Below, one piece after another: positions 25,451 to 34,473 of a stretch of 64,000 bases of DNA. The stretch covers positions 434,001-498,000 of the forward strand of contig CAVRVH010000007.1 of the NCBI GenBank assembly GCA_963724665.1. The letters are read 5' to 3'. Within the stretch, counting starts at the first letter, position 1. Every line of letters begins with the position of its first letter. Under the pieces are notes generated by a model. It saw only the letters and a list, made by a program, of their open reading frames with translations, was not told where the DNA came from and ran no database searches. This stretch comes from DASUPK01 sp963724665 (GTDB taxonomy: Bacteria; Actinomycetota; Thermoleophilia; Solirubrobacterales; 70-9). The translations under genes were made by a program, and so were the position numbers.

Positions 25451-28219
25451 TCAGGCGGGTTCCGGCTGGGGTATTCCCATGCGCACCAGCTCGGTTCGAG
25501 ACGCCACGCCGAGCTTGCTGAAGACCTTTCGCAGGTGGTAGTCGATCGTGCGCGGGCTGAGGAACAGCTGCGCGGCGATCTGCCGATTGGTCATCCCGTC
25601 GGCCACGAGCCCAGCGATCTGGAGCTCCTGCGGAGTGAGCTCGTCGAGGGTCGAGGGGTCGCGCCGCCTGGCAGTCTCGCCGGTGGCGCGCAGCTCTCCC
25701 TCGGCGCGCTCCGCCCAGGGTGGAGCGCCAACCTGGCGGAAGAGCTCGGCCGCCCGGCGCAGATGCTGGCGTGCCTCACGCCGCTGGCGCTCGCGCCGCA
25801 ACCATTCGCCGTAGAGCAGTTCCGTCCGCGCCTGCAGGAAGGGGGAGATCGCCGCCTCTGGCGCAAGCGCCGTCTCGAACTGTTCCTGCACATCTCCCTC
25901 GCCCATCAACGCCCGAGACCGGGCGAACACCGACCGGCGCGCCGGGGAGGACGAGTGCTGCGCCCACCGCGTATAGCGGTCGATTCGATCGCCGGCCTCG
26001 TCAAGCCGGCCGGAACGGGCCGCCGCTTCGATCAGGTCCGGGACCGACCACAGCCCGATCAGCGCGTTCGACTCCGGGCGCTCAACCGTGCTCAGGCCGA
26101 GCAAGCGGTCAGTCGCCTCGTCCGGCTTTCCCAAGGTCAACTCGAGCAAGCCGAGGGCGAATTCGGCGATCCGGATCATCATGTTCCCGCCCCCGCTGGC
26201 GGCGAGCTCAATGGCCTCGCGGGCATGGTCGCGCGCTGCCTGCTCGTCTCCCCGCAGCGCGTCGAGCAGCGCGACGTTGGTCAGGTTCCAGCTCACGCCG
26301 GACCGGTGTCCGAAATCGCTCGCAAGCCTGATCCCCTCCTCCGCGACAGAGCGAGCAAGATTGAATTGCCCCAGGGCGAGAAAAGCGGTCGCCTGCGCCC
26401 AGAGGGCGAGCGGGAGGATGCTGAGCAGCCCCCGCTGCCGCGCGATCGTGACGGCGCGGGTCGAGTACGGCAGGCCGTCCGCGAACGCGCCCCCCATACT
26501 GCCCATGGTCGCCAGGAGGGAGGCCCAGACAAGTACCGGCGGATCCTCGAGCTGGTCCGCACGGCTGATCGCCTTTCGCAAGAGCAGGTCGGCGCGTTCG
26601 TATTCGCCCGCGACCTCGGCCCCCATACCACTCAGTGCGGCGACCCGGAAGCGGTCGATCTCGCCGTTCGGCTCGATCGCGGCGGCCCGGACCCCGAGGG
26701 CCGCGCCATGCGCGTAGTCCCCCGCATAGTTGTCGGCCTCCATCGCCTCGGTCAGCGCGTCGAGCGTGAGCGATCCGTCCTGGCTGGTGTCGGCGGCCTC
26801 GACCAGGATCGCGACTGCACCGCGCAGGTCCCCGGTTCTCGCTTCGATCACGCCCCGCAGGTAGAGGAGCTCCGCGCGGACCCGGCCTGTCGCAAGCGGG
26901 AGGGCCCGCGCAATCAGCTCGCGGGCCCGCTCCGGCTGGCCGGCGGCCCAGGCGGCCTCGGCGGCGGCCGCGAATCTCCGGATTCTTCGGCCGTCGTCGT
27001 TCGACAGCTCGGCTGCCCGCGCGAACGCGGTGGCTGCGGAGGCGTGCCCGCCTCGCGCCTCATACCGACGCCCCGACGCCTCGAGCGGACCCGCGACGTC
27101 TTCGTCGGCACTGAGACTCGCCAGTGCCTGATGCCAGACCCGGCGGTCGGCGTGCTGGTCGCCGGACAGAGCCGCCGCCAGCGCACCGTGTGCGGCTCTG
27201 CGCTCGCTGTGCGTGGAGGACTCGAGCAGCGCGGAACGCACGAGCGGGTGACGGAACTCGAGCGTGCCGCCGGCGACCCGAAGCAGGCCCTCCCGCTCGG
27301 CGGCGTCGAGCGCATCCTCGGCCAGGCCCGCCTCGCTCGAAGCTCCCATCACGGCGGCGACCTCCTCCCGGTCATCGAGCGCTGCGATCAACAAGGCCGT
27401 CTGCGTGTCGGCGGGCAGCCGCTCGATCCTCTGCGCGAAGGCCTCACGCAGCCCGGAGGTCAACGGTGTCGTCTCGGGCAGAGCCGAGTGACCCTGCAGC
27501 TGAGGAGCGGATAGACCGAGCGGCAGCTCCAGCAGCGCGAGCGGGTTTCCGGCCGCCTGGGCAAGCAACCAGTTTCGGACCGGCTCGGTCGCGGCTGGTG
27601 CGCTCGACTCCAGGAGCCGAGCGGCTTGCTCGGGCGCGAGGCTCTCGAGCGTTAGCTCCGGCAGGCCCGGCGCCGCTAACTCTCGGCCCGATCCCTCCCG
27701 GACCGAAAAGATCATCGCCACCGGCTCGGCCGCGAGCCTGCGCGCGCTGAACACCAGCGCCTCGGCCGAGGCGATATCCAGGAACTGGACGTCGTCGATC
27801 AGGCAGAGAAGCGGTTGGTCGTCCGCAGCAGCCGCCAGCAGGCTGAGCGCCGCCGCGGAGACGAGCAGGCGATCCGAGGGGCGCGACGGTGCAAGCCCGA
27901 GAGCACCCGACAGCGCTTCCGCCTGCGCCTCAGGCAGATCAGCCATCCTGTTCACGATCGGGCGCAGGAGACCATCCAGACCTGCGAACCCAAGGTCGGA
28001 CTCGACCTCCACGCCCGCGACGCGCAACACAGTTCGACCGCCGCTTCGCTCCGCGGCGTACTCCAGGAGGGCGGTCTTGCCCATCCCGGCCTCACCGCGG
28101 ATCACCAGGGCGCTGCTCTCCCCCTGCGCCGAAGCTTCCAACAGACGATCGATAGCGGCGCATTCGCGCTCACGGCCAACCAGCGCGCCGGACCCGAGGT
28201 CCAGCTCGGGCGTCCCCAT
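25451..28219 (-). CDS. LAL-type LuxR family transcriptional regulator with AAA ATPase
   Basis: A 922-residue regulator. The ATPase has Walker A IRGEAGMGKTALLEYAAE near residue 45 and Walker B PLLCLIDDVQFLDIASAE near residue 150. A long TPR-like sensor fills residues 400-840. The C-terminal LuxR helix-turn-helix is LTPQELQIAGLVADGMTNRQ followed by IAAQLFLSPRTIDYHLRKVF. The ATG at 28219 (MGTPELDLGSGALVGRERE) is chosen because the family starts with the GRE segment. Targets unknown. Confidence 0.92.
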   Translation of the reverse strand: MGTPELDLGSGALVGRERECAAIDRLLEASAQGESSALVIRGEAGMGKTALLEYAAERSGGRTVLRVAGVEVESDLGFAGLDGLLRPIVNRMADLPEAQAEALSGALGLAPSRPSDRLLVSAAALSLLAAAADDQPLLCLIDDVQFLDIASAEALVFSARRLAAEPVAMIFSVREGSGRELAAPGLPELTLESLAPEQAARLLESSAPAATEPVRNWLLAQAAGNPLALLELPLGLSAPQLQGHSALPETTPLTSGLREAFAQRIERLPADTQTALLIAALDDREEVAAVMGASSEAGLAEDALDAAEREGLLRVAGGTLEFRHPLVRSALLESSTHSERRAAHGALAAALSGDQHADRRVWHQALASLSADEDVAGPLEASGRRYEARGGHASAATAFARAAELSNDDGRRIRRFAAAAEAAWAAGQPERARELIARALPLATGRVRAELLYLRGVIEARTGDLRGAVAILVEAADTSQDGSLTLDALTEAMEADNYAGDYAHGAALGVRAAAIEPNGEIDRFRVAALSGMGAEVAGEYERADLLLRKAISRADQLEDPPVLVWASLLATMGSMGGAFADGLPYSTRAVTIARQRGLLSILPLALWAQATAFLALGQFNLARSVAEEGIRLASDFGHRSGVSWNLTNVALLDALRGDEQAARDHAREAIELAASGGGNMMIRIAEFALGLLELTLGKPDEATDRLLGLSTVERPESNALIGLWSVPDLIEAAARSGRLDEAGDRIDRYTRWAQHSSSPARRSVFARSRALMGEGDVQEQFETALAPEAAISPFLQARTELLYGEWLRRERQRREARQHLRRAAELFRQVGAPPWAERAEGELRATGETARRRDPSTLDELTPQELQIAGLVADGMTNRQIAAQLFLSPRTIDYHLRKVFSKLGVASRTELVRMGIPQPEPA

Positions 28220-28348
28220 ATGTTGATCGTACGGGCCAGGGGCCCGAAAAGACAGGCGACACCGACTGGCGACATCGCCGGTGCGTCCGAGCACTGACTG
28301 GGCGATGGTGATCTCCTCGCAGACCGGACCCCAACTCGACCCCCCGCG

Positions 28349-28567
28349 ATGACTGAGCCAATGAGACGCCCTGAGGAGATCCTGGAAATCGCCGAGATCC
28401 TGAACGATGCGGCCGATCGGCTGGCCACGGTTCTTGAGCGGTCCGGTGCGGACAGGCTGCACTCGCCGCAGGCGTTGCGCGAGATGGCCCACTACGAGCT
28501 GGAGCTCGCCGCCGCCGACGTGGCCGCCTACACCTTCGGCACAGAGATCCGAGGAGGCTGGGGATGA
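28349..28567 (+). CDS. Small acidic hypothetical protein
   Basis: A 72-residue open frame: MTEPMRRPEEILEIAEILND, ADRLATVLERSGADRL and YELELAAADVAAYTFGTEIR. It is Ala/Glu/Leu rich and would form helices. No Shine-Dalgarno is visible. It lies just outside the tRNA fragment that marks the island edge. Coding is plausible but unproven. Confidence 0.45.
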   Translation: MTEPMRRPEEILEIAEILNDAADRLATVLERSGADRLHSPQALREMAHYELELAAADVAAYTFGTEIRGGWG

Positions 28568-28642
28568 GACGTATGGAGAGGATGTCGAGACGATGCTTTC
28601 GACGGCCTGGCCGGCCTGCCGCCCGATAGCGGCGGTTCCAAA

Positions 28643-28678
28643 TGGGCCGGGGAGGACTCGAACCTCCGACCTACGGAT
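28643..28678 (-). other. 3' half of a tRNA-Met gene (left island edge, att-like)
   Basis: The 36 bases are identical to the 3' half of the intact tRNA-Met at 39699-39772, from the anticodon-loop end through the T arm, acceptor strand and discriminator base. Homology stops abruptly at the anticodon loop (after GGAT on the plus strand). The missing half is at 59631-59670. This is the pattern of an attachment site left by an integrated element. Confidence 0.8.
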
Positions 28679-28706
28679 GGTCTGCGGCCCGGGCCATTCG
28701 AAGCCT

Positions 28707-29420
28707 TCATGGGGCGGCGGGCGAGCTCGGAGCCGCATCGGCGTCGGGTTCCAGGGCTGCGATGGCGGATGCGAGGCCCGGCGCCTGCCCTGCCGGCGCC
28801 CTGACGACCTCGAAAGTCTTTCCGCGTGCCTCTGGGAGAAAGAGCAGTTGCGTGCAGACGTCGGCGAGGTCCGCCCGTGAGATCCGGCCTTCGACCGTAT
28901 CGCCCTGCGACACGATCAGCGGCTCACCGCCACTTCCGTCCGTGAGCCAGCCGGGACGGATGATGCAGTACGGAAGCCGAGAGCGTCGGATTACCTCTTC
29001 GGCCCTTGCCTTCCATCCCAGGCTCGTCGGCTCCACATCCTGGTAATGGTCGGGACGGGTGGCGTAGATGGTGGAGACGAAGACAATTAGGTCGACGTTC
29101 GCGGCGCTCGCCTGCTGGATTAGGTGGCAGGTGCCGTAGTAGTCGACCATCTCGGCGCTGTTTCCGTGCTCCACGCCGTGCTCCACGCTGCCGCAGGCAA
29201 CGCTGATCACACTGCGCGCGCCGGCGATCGGCTCCGTCAGCGTCTCACTACGGCGAACGTCTCCAACGAATTGCGGCACGTCCGGCGGAAGGACCTCGCG
29301 CCCCTTGGCCGGATCTCGGACCAGGGCGTGGACGGAAACGCGGCGCTCGACCAGGCGCCCGACGATCAGACGGCCGGTCCGACCACTTGCTCCAACGACC
29401 AGGACGGGACCTTCGGACAT
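28707..29420 (-). CDS. NmrA-like NAD(P)-binding SDR family protein
   Basis: A 237-residue atypical SDR: the nucleotide loop is PVLVVGASGRTGRLIVGRLV, VHALVRDPAKGREVLPPDVP and FVGDVRRSETLTEPI follow, with LIVFVSTIYATRPDHYQDVE and YCIIRPGWLTDGSGG. This matches NmrA/HSCARG-like or NAD(P)H-binding SDR proteins that sense redox state or reduce quinones. Catalytic YxxxK is absent, as usual for this group. It is the first gene inside the left tRNA edge and ends 28 bases from it. Confidence 0.85.
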   Translation of the reverse strand: MSEGPVLVVGASGRTGRLIVGRLVERRVSVHALVRDPAKGREVLPPDVPQFVGDVRRSETLTEPIAGARSVISVACGSVEHGVEHGNSAEMVDYYGTCHLIQQASAANVDLIVFVSTIYATRPDHYQDVEPTSLGWKARAEEVIRRSRLPYCIIRPGWLTDGSGGEPLIVSQGDTVEGRISRADLADVCTQLLFLPEARGKTFEVVRAPAGQAPGLASAIAALEPDADAAPSSPAAP

Positions 29421-29729
29421 CTTCCCGGCCTCACGAAGAGCGCAGCCGCGCTCGCCCGCTGCGCCACCGGTGCAGCGCGGGAGCGAACCCCTCGTCGACG
29501 CGATGCGTGAGGAAGTCGAGCGAGCCAGCGCCCATGTTGTATCGGCGTACGCTTGCGTACATCGCCGCTCCTTTGTATCTCCTTCACGCCGACGCTAGTC
29601 CGGGGAGCATTTTCGTCATCCGCGTGAACTACTGATCTTCAGCGGGCGGTGCTTATATCGGGCCTGAGGGCTGGAGGTCCCACCATCAGGGTCAACAGCG
29701 CGAGCCCTATGGAAATGGGACGGTCGCAC
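29421..29729. other. Intergenic region without recognisable gene
   Basis: About 300 bases between the NmrA-like gene and a truncated exported protein. I see no convincing coding frame, RNA or repeat element here. Confidence 0.5.
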
Positions 29730-29957
29730 ATGACCCGCAGGAACGCTCTGATCTCCGCGCTTGCGATGTCGGTGAGCCTCGCGCTCACGGTTCCGAGCAT
29801 CGCATCGGGTTCACAGACCATCGGCCAGACAGGGGTAGGTGCAACCTGCGGGGACGACGAGGTAGGCCGGAAGTCGGCAGCCCGAATCTGGAAGCTCAGC
29901 GCGGCGAAGCTAGGCGGCTTTCTCCGCGACTGCTTTGCATGGAAAGCAGCGGTTTGA
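29730..29957 (+). pseudogene. Truncated exported protein gene ending in a B repeat
   Basis: The ATG at 29730 opens MTRRNALISALAMSVSLALT plus VPSIASG, a clear Sec signal peptide, followed by SQTIGQTGVGATCGDDEVG, the start of a secreted beta-domain also seen in the genes at 38361, 46463 and 48794. After about 45 residues similarity ends. The frame runs into a B repeat, which supplies the last residues (CFAWKAAV) and the stop. It is therefore a 5' remnant truncated at or near the repeat. Confidence 0.6.
29930..29949 (+). repeat. B hairpin repeat
   Basis: CTGCTTTGCATGGAAAGCAG, a perfect 7-bp stem around a GCATGG core, in the forward orientation. It forms the end of the truncated exported gene. 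Confidence 0.85.
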
Positions 29958-30204
29958 CGCTGCACTCCTGCTCCTCGCGCGAACCAGCCCCTCTTCCACC
30001 CCTGCCACCAGGAGTCCATCCAGTAGGGCGAATTGGCCGTCCGCCGCGACGCAGCAGATGCTCAATGTTGAGAAGAGGAATCCTCGACCGGGCCATCTTC
30101 GTACTCCACTCGTAGCAGGCCAAAGAGTCCGCAGGCCGACGACAAGAACGCGTTGGCCGTGCACCCTCCGCACGAACTGCAGCCACCCCAAAAGGAGCAC
30201 GCAA

Positions 30205-31314
30205 ATGGATGAGACCATGCACCAGCCGCAGGACTTGATCAGCCGTCGTTCGATGATGTTCAAAGGAGCCGCACTGGGGGTCGGAGCCACTGCGGTGGGC
30301 CGGCTGTTGGTCGATCCGCCGGACGTCTTTGCGAAGGGCCACACCAAGGCCAAGGGCGGCCGCCTTACCAAGGGAGATGCCGACATTCTCCGCTTCCTCT
30401 GTGCCGCCGAGATCATCGAGTCCGATCTCTGGCAGCAGTACAACGAGCTCGCCGGTATCCAGGACGGCGAAGTCCCCGGCGGCAGCGGGAACCCCGCCTA
30501 TACCGCCAAGGTGGCGGTCCTGGACGAGGACATGGACCAGTACATCCACGACAACACCGATGACGAGTTCAGCCATGTCGCCTTCATCAACGCCTACCTG
30601 GAGGCGCACGGCGAGAAGCCGGTCAACTTCGACAACTTCCGGACGCTGCCGAGCAGCCAGGCGGACGGCGCCCAGAAGACCGTCGGACGGCTGACCAACC
30701 TGATGCAGTTGAGCGTCGACACCAGCTTCTGGACGCGCTATCGGAGCGACACCCAGAATCCCGACCTCGGCGACACCCTGCCGCAGGCCGTCCCGACCCT
30801 GGCCGTCGGCCAGCATCCGGCGATTCCCCGGAACAACGCTGACACCACCGATCCCAACCACCTGCAGGCGATAGCCAATACGGCCGGCTTCCACTTCGCC
30901 TTCATCGAGCAGGGCGGTACGAGCCTCTACGCCTCGCTGGCGCAGCGGGTCAGCAGTAAGGAGGTGCTTCGGATCCTGCTCAGCATCGGCGGCAGCGAGA
31001 TCATGCATTTCCAGACCTGGCAGGACAAGGCCGGCAACGCGCCTGCCCTGACCGACGGCGGGTTGGTGTTCCCCGACCTCAACGCCGACGGCGAACTGAC
31101 CCAGACCAACCTGATCATGCCCGAACCGACGGTCTTCCTCGATCGCAAGTTCCCGATCGTCTCGATCATCCGCCCGACCGAGACCCAGGGCGCGGCGATG
31201 GGCGCGGCCAACGCGCTCACACAGGACGGGCTGTTCATCGGGCAGCCGAAGGAGTTCTTCAAGGTCGTTACGAAGCTGGCAAAGGCCGCAGACGCCGCCC
31301 GACCCGAGCACTAG
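30205..31314 (+). CDS. Ferritin-like domain protein with Tat signal
   Basis: A 369-residue protein with a twin-arginine signal (SRRSMMFKGAALGVGATAVG) and a ferritin-like four-helix domain: DILRFLCAAEIIESDLWQQY, DEFSHVAFINAYLEAHGEKP, FHFAFIEQGGTSLYASLAQR and ILLSIGGSEIMHFQTWQDKA. The Glu and His residues of these helices are placed as for a di-metal site. AAAGGAG precedes the ATG at 30205 by 7 bases. It is followed by tatA and tatC in the same direction, so it is probably the main cargo of this Tat translocase. A short hairpin separates it from tatA. Confidence 0.88.
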   Translation: MDETMHQPQDLISRRSMMFKGAALGVGATAVGRLLVDPPDVFAKGHTKAKGGRLTKGDADILRFLCAAEIIESDLWQQYNELAGIQDGEVPGGSGNPAYTAKVAVLDEDMDQYIHDNTDDEFSHVAFINAYLEAHGEKPVNFDNFRTLPSSQADGAQKTVGRLTNLMQLSVDTSFWTRYRSDTQNPDLGDTLPQAVPTLAVGQHPAIPRNNADTTDPNHLQAIANTAGFHFAFIEQGGTSLYASLAQRVSSKEVLRILLSIGGSEIMHFQTWQDKAGNAPALTDGGLVFPDLNADGELTQTNLIMPEPTVFLDRKFPIVSIIRPTETQGAAMGAANALTQDGLFIGQPKEFFKVVTKLAKAADAARPEH

Positions 31315-31333
31315 GGCCACCAGAGAGGCAGAC

Positions 31334-31363
31334 GCGGCGAGCCGCCTTCGGGTGGTTCGCCGC
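31334..31363 (+). terminator. Attenuator-like hairpin between ferritin-like gene and tatA
   Basis: A 10-bp inverted repeat (GCGGCGAGCC / GGTTCGCCGC) with a short loop lies 20 bases after the cargo gene and 30 before tatA. It may lower tat transcription relative to cargo or stabilise the upstream mRNA. Confidence 0.5.
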
Positions 31364-31392
31364 CTGTCGACAACAAGCGAAAGGAACGTTCC

Positions 31393-31617
31393 GTGATGCC
31401 AAACGTCGGACCACTAGAGATCGCCGTAGTCCTCCTGATCGTCCTGGTCGTCTTCGGGCCGAAGCGCCTGCCCGAGCTCGGCAAGTCGATGGGGAAGGGG
31501 ATCCGCGAGTTCAAGGGATCCCTCTCCATGGACGACAAGGACGAGATTGCAGTTAAGAGCTCGACCAAGCCGCCCGAGGTGGTCGAGGGCGAGGTCGTCA
31601 CCGAGCACAAGGCCTAG
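31393..31617 (+). CDS. tatA: Sec-independent protein translocase TatA
   Basis: A 74-residue TatA: one N-terminal membrane helix (GPLEIAVVLLIVLVVFGPKR), the FGPKRLPELGKSMGKGIREF hinge plus amphipathic helix, and an acidic tail. The start is the GTG at 31393 or the adjacent ATG at 31396. It is three bases upstream of tatC. It forms the pore ring of the Tat system, exporting folded proteins such as the ferritin-like product upstream. Confidence 0.95.
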   Translation: MMPNVGPLEIAVVLLIVLVVFGPKRLPELGKSMGKGIREFKGSLSMDDKDEIAVKSSTKPPEVVEGEVVTEHKA

Positions 31618-31620
31618 TCA

Positions 31621-32391
31621 ATGGCCCGGGTCCGGCCGGTCAGCTTCGAGGACCGGATCCCGCTCGTCGAGCACCTGGACGAGCTTCGCACGCGGATCCT
31701 CGTCTCGATCTCGGCGTTTGCGGTCGCCTTCGCGCTCTGCTTCTGGCAGAACAGCAGGCTGCTGGATATCGCCAACGCACCGCTGCCCGGCAACCGGACC
31801 CCGATCACGTTCGGGGTCGCCGAGCCATTCACCACCACCGTGACGATCACCGTGTACGCGGCGATCGTGCTCTCGCTGCCGGTGATCCTCTACGAGGCTT
31901 ACGCCTACGTGCTGCCGGCGCTCACCGACCGCGAGCGCCGGGTGATCGCCCCCTTCCTGGTCATGGTGCCGGTGCTGTTCTGCGCCGGGGCCGTCTTCGG
32001 CTACTTCGTCGTCCTGCCGGCCGCCACCAAGTTCCTTCTCAACTTCAACGCGAGCAAGTTCAACATCCAGATCCGGGCGAAGGACTACTACAGCTTCTTC
32101 ACCATGACGGTCGGGGTGATGGGGCTGATCTTCCAGCTCCCGATCGGGATCCTGGCCGTCACCCGGCTTGGGATCGTCACTCCCAAGCAGCTCGCCCAGA
32201 ACCGCCGCTACGCCTATCTGGTGATCGCCATCGTCGCGATGCTCCTCCCAGGCACCGACCCGATCAGCATGCTTCTGGAGATGGTCCCCCTGCTCCTCCT
32301 CTTCGAGGCCAGCCTGGTGCTGGCGCGGGTGTTTGGGACCCCGGCTCGAGCGGATTCCGAGACGGAGCTCGCGACCGCGGACTCCACGTAG
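31621..32391 (+). CDS. tatC: Sec-independent protein translocase TatC
   Basis: A 256-residue six-TM TatC that recognises twin-arginine signals: VEHLDELRTRILVSISAFAV at the N-terminus with the conserved Glu/His/Leu/Arg pattern, the AYAYVLPALTDRERR loop, GYFVVLPAATKFLLNF, and FQLPIGILAVTRLGIVTPKQ. The PGTDPISMLLEMVPLLLLFE end is complete. It is directly coupled to tatA. A copy inside the island may be additional to a chromosomal tatC elsewhere. Confidence 0.95.
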   Translation: MARVRPVSFEDRIPLVEHLDELRTRILVSISAFAVAFALCFWQNSRLLDIANAPLPGNRTPITFGVAEPFTTTVTITVYAAIVLSLPVILYEAYAYVLPALTDRERRVIAPFLVMVPVLFCAGAVFGYFVVLPAATKFLLNFNASKFNIQIRAKDYYSFFTMTVGVMGLIFQLPIGILAVTRLGIVTPKQLAQNRRYAYLVIAIVAMLLPGTDPISMLLEMVPLLLLFEASLVLARVFGTPARADSETELATADST

Positions 32392-32400
32392 CGCACTACG

Positions 32401-32538
32401 CCTCAGGGCGTACGGAAAAGTGTCGCCTCTCGGCCCACGACCGACCGGCGTGCCTACGAGCAGCTGCGCGACAGCTACTACCTGCGCCAGCGTTCCGATA
32501 TCGGGTTCAACGCTAGTTTGATCACCGAACTCGAGTAG
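32401..32538 (+). pseudogene. C-terminal remnant of an unidentified gene
   Basis: A frame without a start codon continues in the tatC phase after its stop and ends at the TAG at 32536: TTDRRAYEQLRDSYYLRQRS followed by DIGFNASLITELE. The composition looks coding. It is probably the 3' end of a gene cut off by rearrangement. I do not recognise the family. Confidence 0.35.
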
Positions 32539-32638
32539 TTCCCCGCAATTCCGAAGTGTCCGGGTTCAGGCGACCCCTATACCCGCCAGCAGTTGAAGGG
32601 GAGAGGAGAAGAGCTCTACCTAAACCGGACTGGGGTGT

Positions 32639-32657
32639 TGCTTTGCATGGAAAGCAG
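32639..32657 (+). repeat. B hairpin repeat
   Basis: TGCTTTGCATGGAAAGCAG; followed by a GACCTGACGCTCGCTTCTCG stretch that recurs in slightly changed form near 48138, so the repeat has further conserved flank. It lies about 130 bases before the GT39 gene. Confidence 0.8.
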
Positions 32658-32784
32658 CGGTCTTGACCTGACGCTCGCTTCTCGCGCAAAAGGAGGAGCG
32701 TTGGCAACCGAGTAGACGCCGAGAGAGGCGTTGACGTGAGACATCCTCGACACGTCGGTTCCGAGACGACGAAAATCCGTTGAG

Positions 32785-34311
32785 TTGAAGCGGACGAATC
32801 CGGAATTCACGACTGGTGATGGCGGCCGGGCAACTCTCACCGTAAAGCCAGTCGCCCTGCAGGCCCTTCTCTTCGTAGCCGCGCTCGCCATGCTCGCCCT
32901 GGCCCTCACGGCCGGGCGCTATGGCTATCACCGCGATGAGCTCTATTTCATCGCCGCCGGCGGCCACCCGGCCTGGGGTTATCCAGACCAGCCACTGCTG
33001 ACACCTTTGCTGGCCCATGCGATGAACGCCCTGGCGCCTAGCTCATTGCTCGTGCTTCGGGCTCCGGCCATCCTGGCCTCTGGTGTGACGACGCTCGCGA
33101 CAGGCCTATTGGCACGTGAGCATGGTGGCGGGCGCCGGGCACAGACGCTGGCGGCCGCGTGCTGGGCCGCGGGTGCAGTTTGCCTGGTCACTGGGCACTT
33201 CTTGACTACGACGACTTATGACGTCTGCGCCACAGCGATCGTCTCGCTGCTGATCGTGCGACTGCTTCGCACTGGGAACACGCGCCTGTGGCTGCCGGCA
33301 GGCGCAGTACTAGGGCTGGCTTTGCTGAACAAGTCGCTGATAGGTGCGGTGATCGGTGCCGTGGTTCTGGCGCTCGTATTTCTTGGGCCCCGCGATGTGC
33401 TTCGCTCGAGGTGGTTTGCCGCCGGCCTCGTGCTCGGCTTCCTCGGCGCGCTTCCTTACGGTCTCTGGCAGATCTCCCATGGCCTGCCCCAGGAGCAACT
33501 GGCCAATTCGATTGCGAGCAGCGGTGACCAAGGGGGGCGACCCGGATTTATTCCGTTCCAGCTTCTCCTGGTGGGGCCTCTGCTCGCACCGATCTGGATT
33601 TGGGGTTTGGTGGCTCTACTGCGCGATCCGCAACTGCGCTCGCTGCGCTGCTTCGCCGTCGCCTATCTCGCTTTGATCCCACTGTTCATCGTCGTTGGCG
33701 GCAAGGCTTATTACGTGGCCGGTCTTTACCCCGTGCTGCTTGCAGCAGGTTCGGTTCGAGTAGAGGGCTGGACTCTCCAGCGGCCTTTGCGAGTCGCATC
33801 CGTAGGAGCGGCGGTAGTCGTGACGGCCGCTATCAGTGCCGTCATTGGGCTGTCGCTGTTGCCTGCTGACCAGCTTCAGGGCAGCGTGGTCATGGCAGTG
33901 AATCCGGATGCCGGGGAGATGGTCGGCTGGCCGCGCTTCGTGGACTCCGTCGCAGCTGCCTACCGTTCGCTTCCGCCCGCTCGGAGACAGAAGACCGCGA
34001 TCTTCACCGAGAACTACGGCGAAGCGGGCGCGATCTCCAAGTTCGGTCCGGCCCGAGGCCTGCCCACGCCTTACAGCGGCCATAACGGCTGGGCGCTCTG
34101 GGGGCCGCCTCCTGACGCGGACATGACAGCTGTTGTGGTCGGTTTGGACCCCTCTGAAACACGACGTTACTTTCGCGGCTGCCGCGTGCGGGCGCGGATC
34201 GACAACGGCTTTGGCCTGAACAACGATGAGCAGGGCAGATCAGTCTGGACTTGCAGTACCGAGCGTCGACCGTGGTCGGCACTGTGGAAGTCACTGCGGC
34301 ACTACGACTGA
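32785..34311 (+). CDS. GT39-type (ArnT/PMT-like) glycosyltransferase
   Basis: A 508-residue membrane glycosyltransferase of the dolichyl-phosphate-mannose mannosyltransferase/ArnT superfamily. The first loop holds the catalytic acidic residues (YGYHRDELYFIAAGGHPAWG and YPDQPLLTPLLAH), and nine or more hydrophobic segments follow. A C-terminal soluble part (AIFTENYGEAGAISKFGPAR, ALWGPPPDADMTAVVVGL) is typical of the group. It transfers a sugar from a polyprenyl-phosphate donor to an envelope or protein acceptor. The start appears to be TTG at 32785, without a clear Shine-Dalgarno; a GTG or ATG slightly downstream cannot be excluded. Codon choice is less GC3-biased than in the core genes. Confidence 0.85.
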   Translation: MKRTNPEFTTGDGGRATLTVKPVALQALLFVAALAMLALALTAGRYGYHRDELYFIAAGGHPAWGYPDQPLLTPLLAHAMNALAPSSLLVLRAPAILASGVTTLATGLLAREHGGGRRAQTLAAACWAAGAVCLVTGHFLTTTTYDVCATAIVSLLIVRLLRTGNTRLWLPAGAVLGLALLNKSLIGAVIGAVVLALVFLGPRDVLRSRWFAAGLVLGFLGALPYGLWQISHGLPQEQLANSIASSGDQGGRPGFIPFQLLLVGPLLAPIWIWGLVALLRDPQLRSLRCFAVAYLALIPLFIVVGGKAYYVAGLYPVLLAAGSVRVEGWTLQRPLRVASVGAAVVVTAAISAVIGLSLLPADQLQGSVVMAVNPDAGEMVGWPRFVDSVAAAYRSLPPARRQKTAIFTENYGEAGAISKFGPARGLPTPYSGHNGWALWGPPPDADMTAVVVGLDPSETRRYFRGCRVRARIDNGFGLNNDEQGRSVWTCSTERRPWSALWKSLRHYD

Positions 34312-34473
34312 GCGCCGTGTCGGAGCGGCGAGATACCTCGCTGGATGGGCTCCCCGCTTTCCGTGCCTGGATGAACCGTCCGAACTACCGCGAGCGGTAC
34401 CACGGAAGACAGTTGCGTTTGGCAGCCGGGGCCTACAGCGTAAGGTTTCCGGGTCTCGGCCCGAGCCGGGAAT
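34312..34473 (+). other. Intergenic stretch with a short unassigned open frame
   Basis: A frame beginning with GTG at 34318 reads VSERRDTSLDGLPAFRAWMN then RPNYRERYHGRQLRLAAGAY and is open to 34475. It could be a gene 3' end of unknown kind. No start signal is evident. Confidence 0.3.

Noticed and set aside
25535..27514. Plus-strand open frame of 659 codons
   Set aside because: Antisense to the LAL regulator; no motifs, composition typical of a shadow frame.
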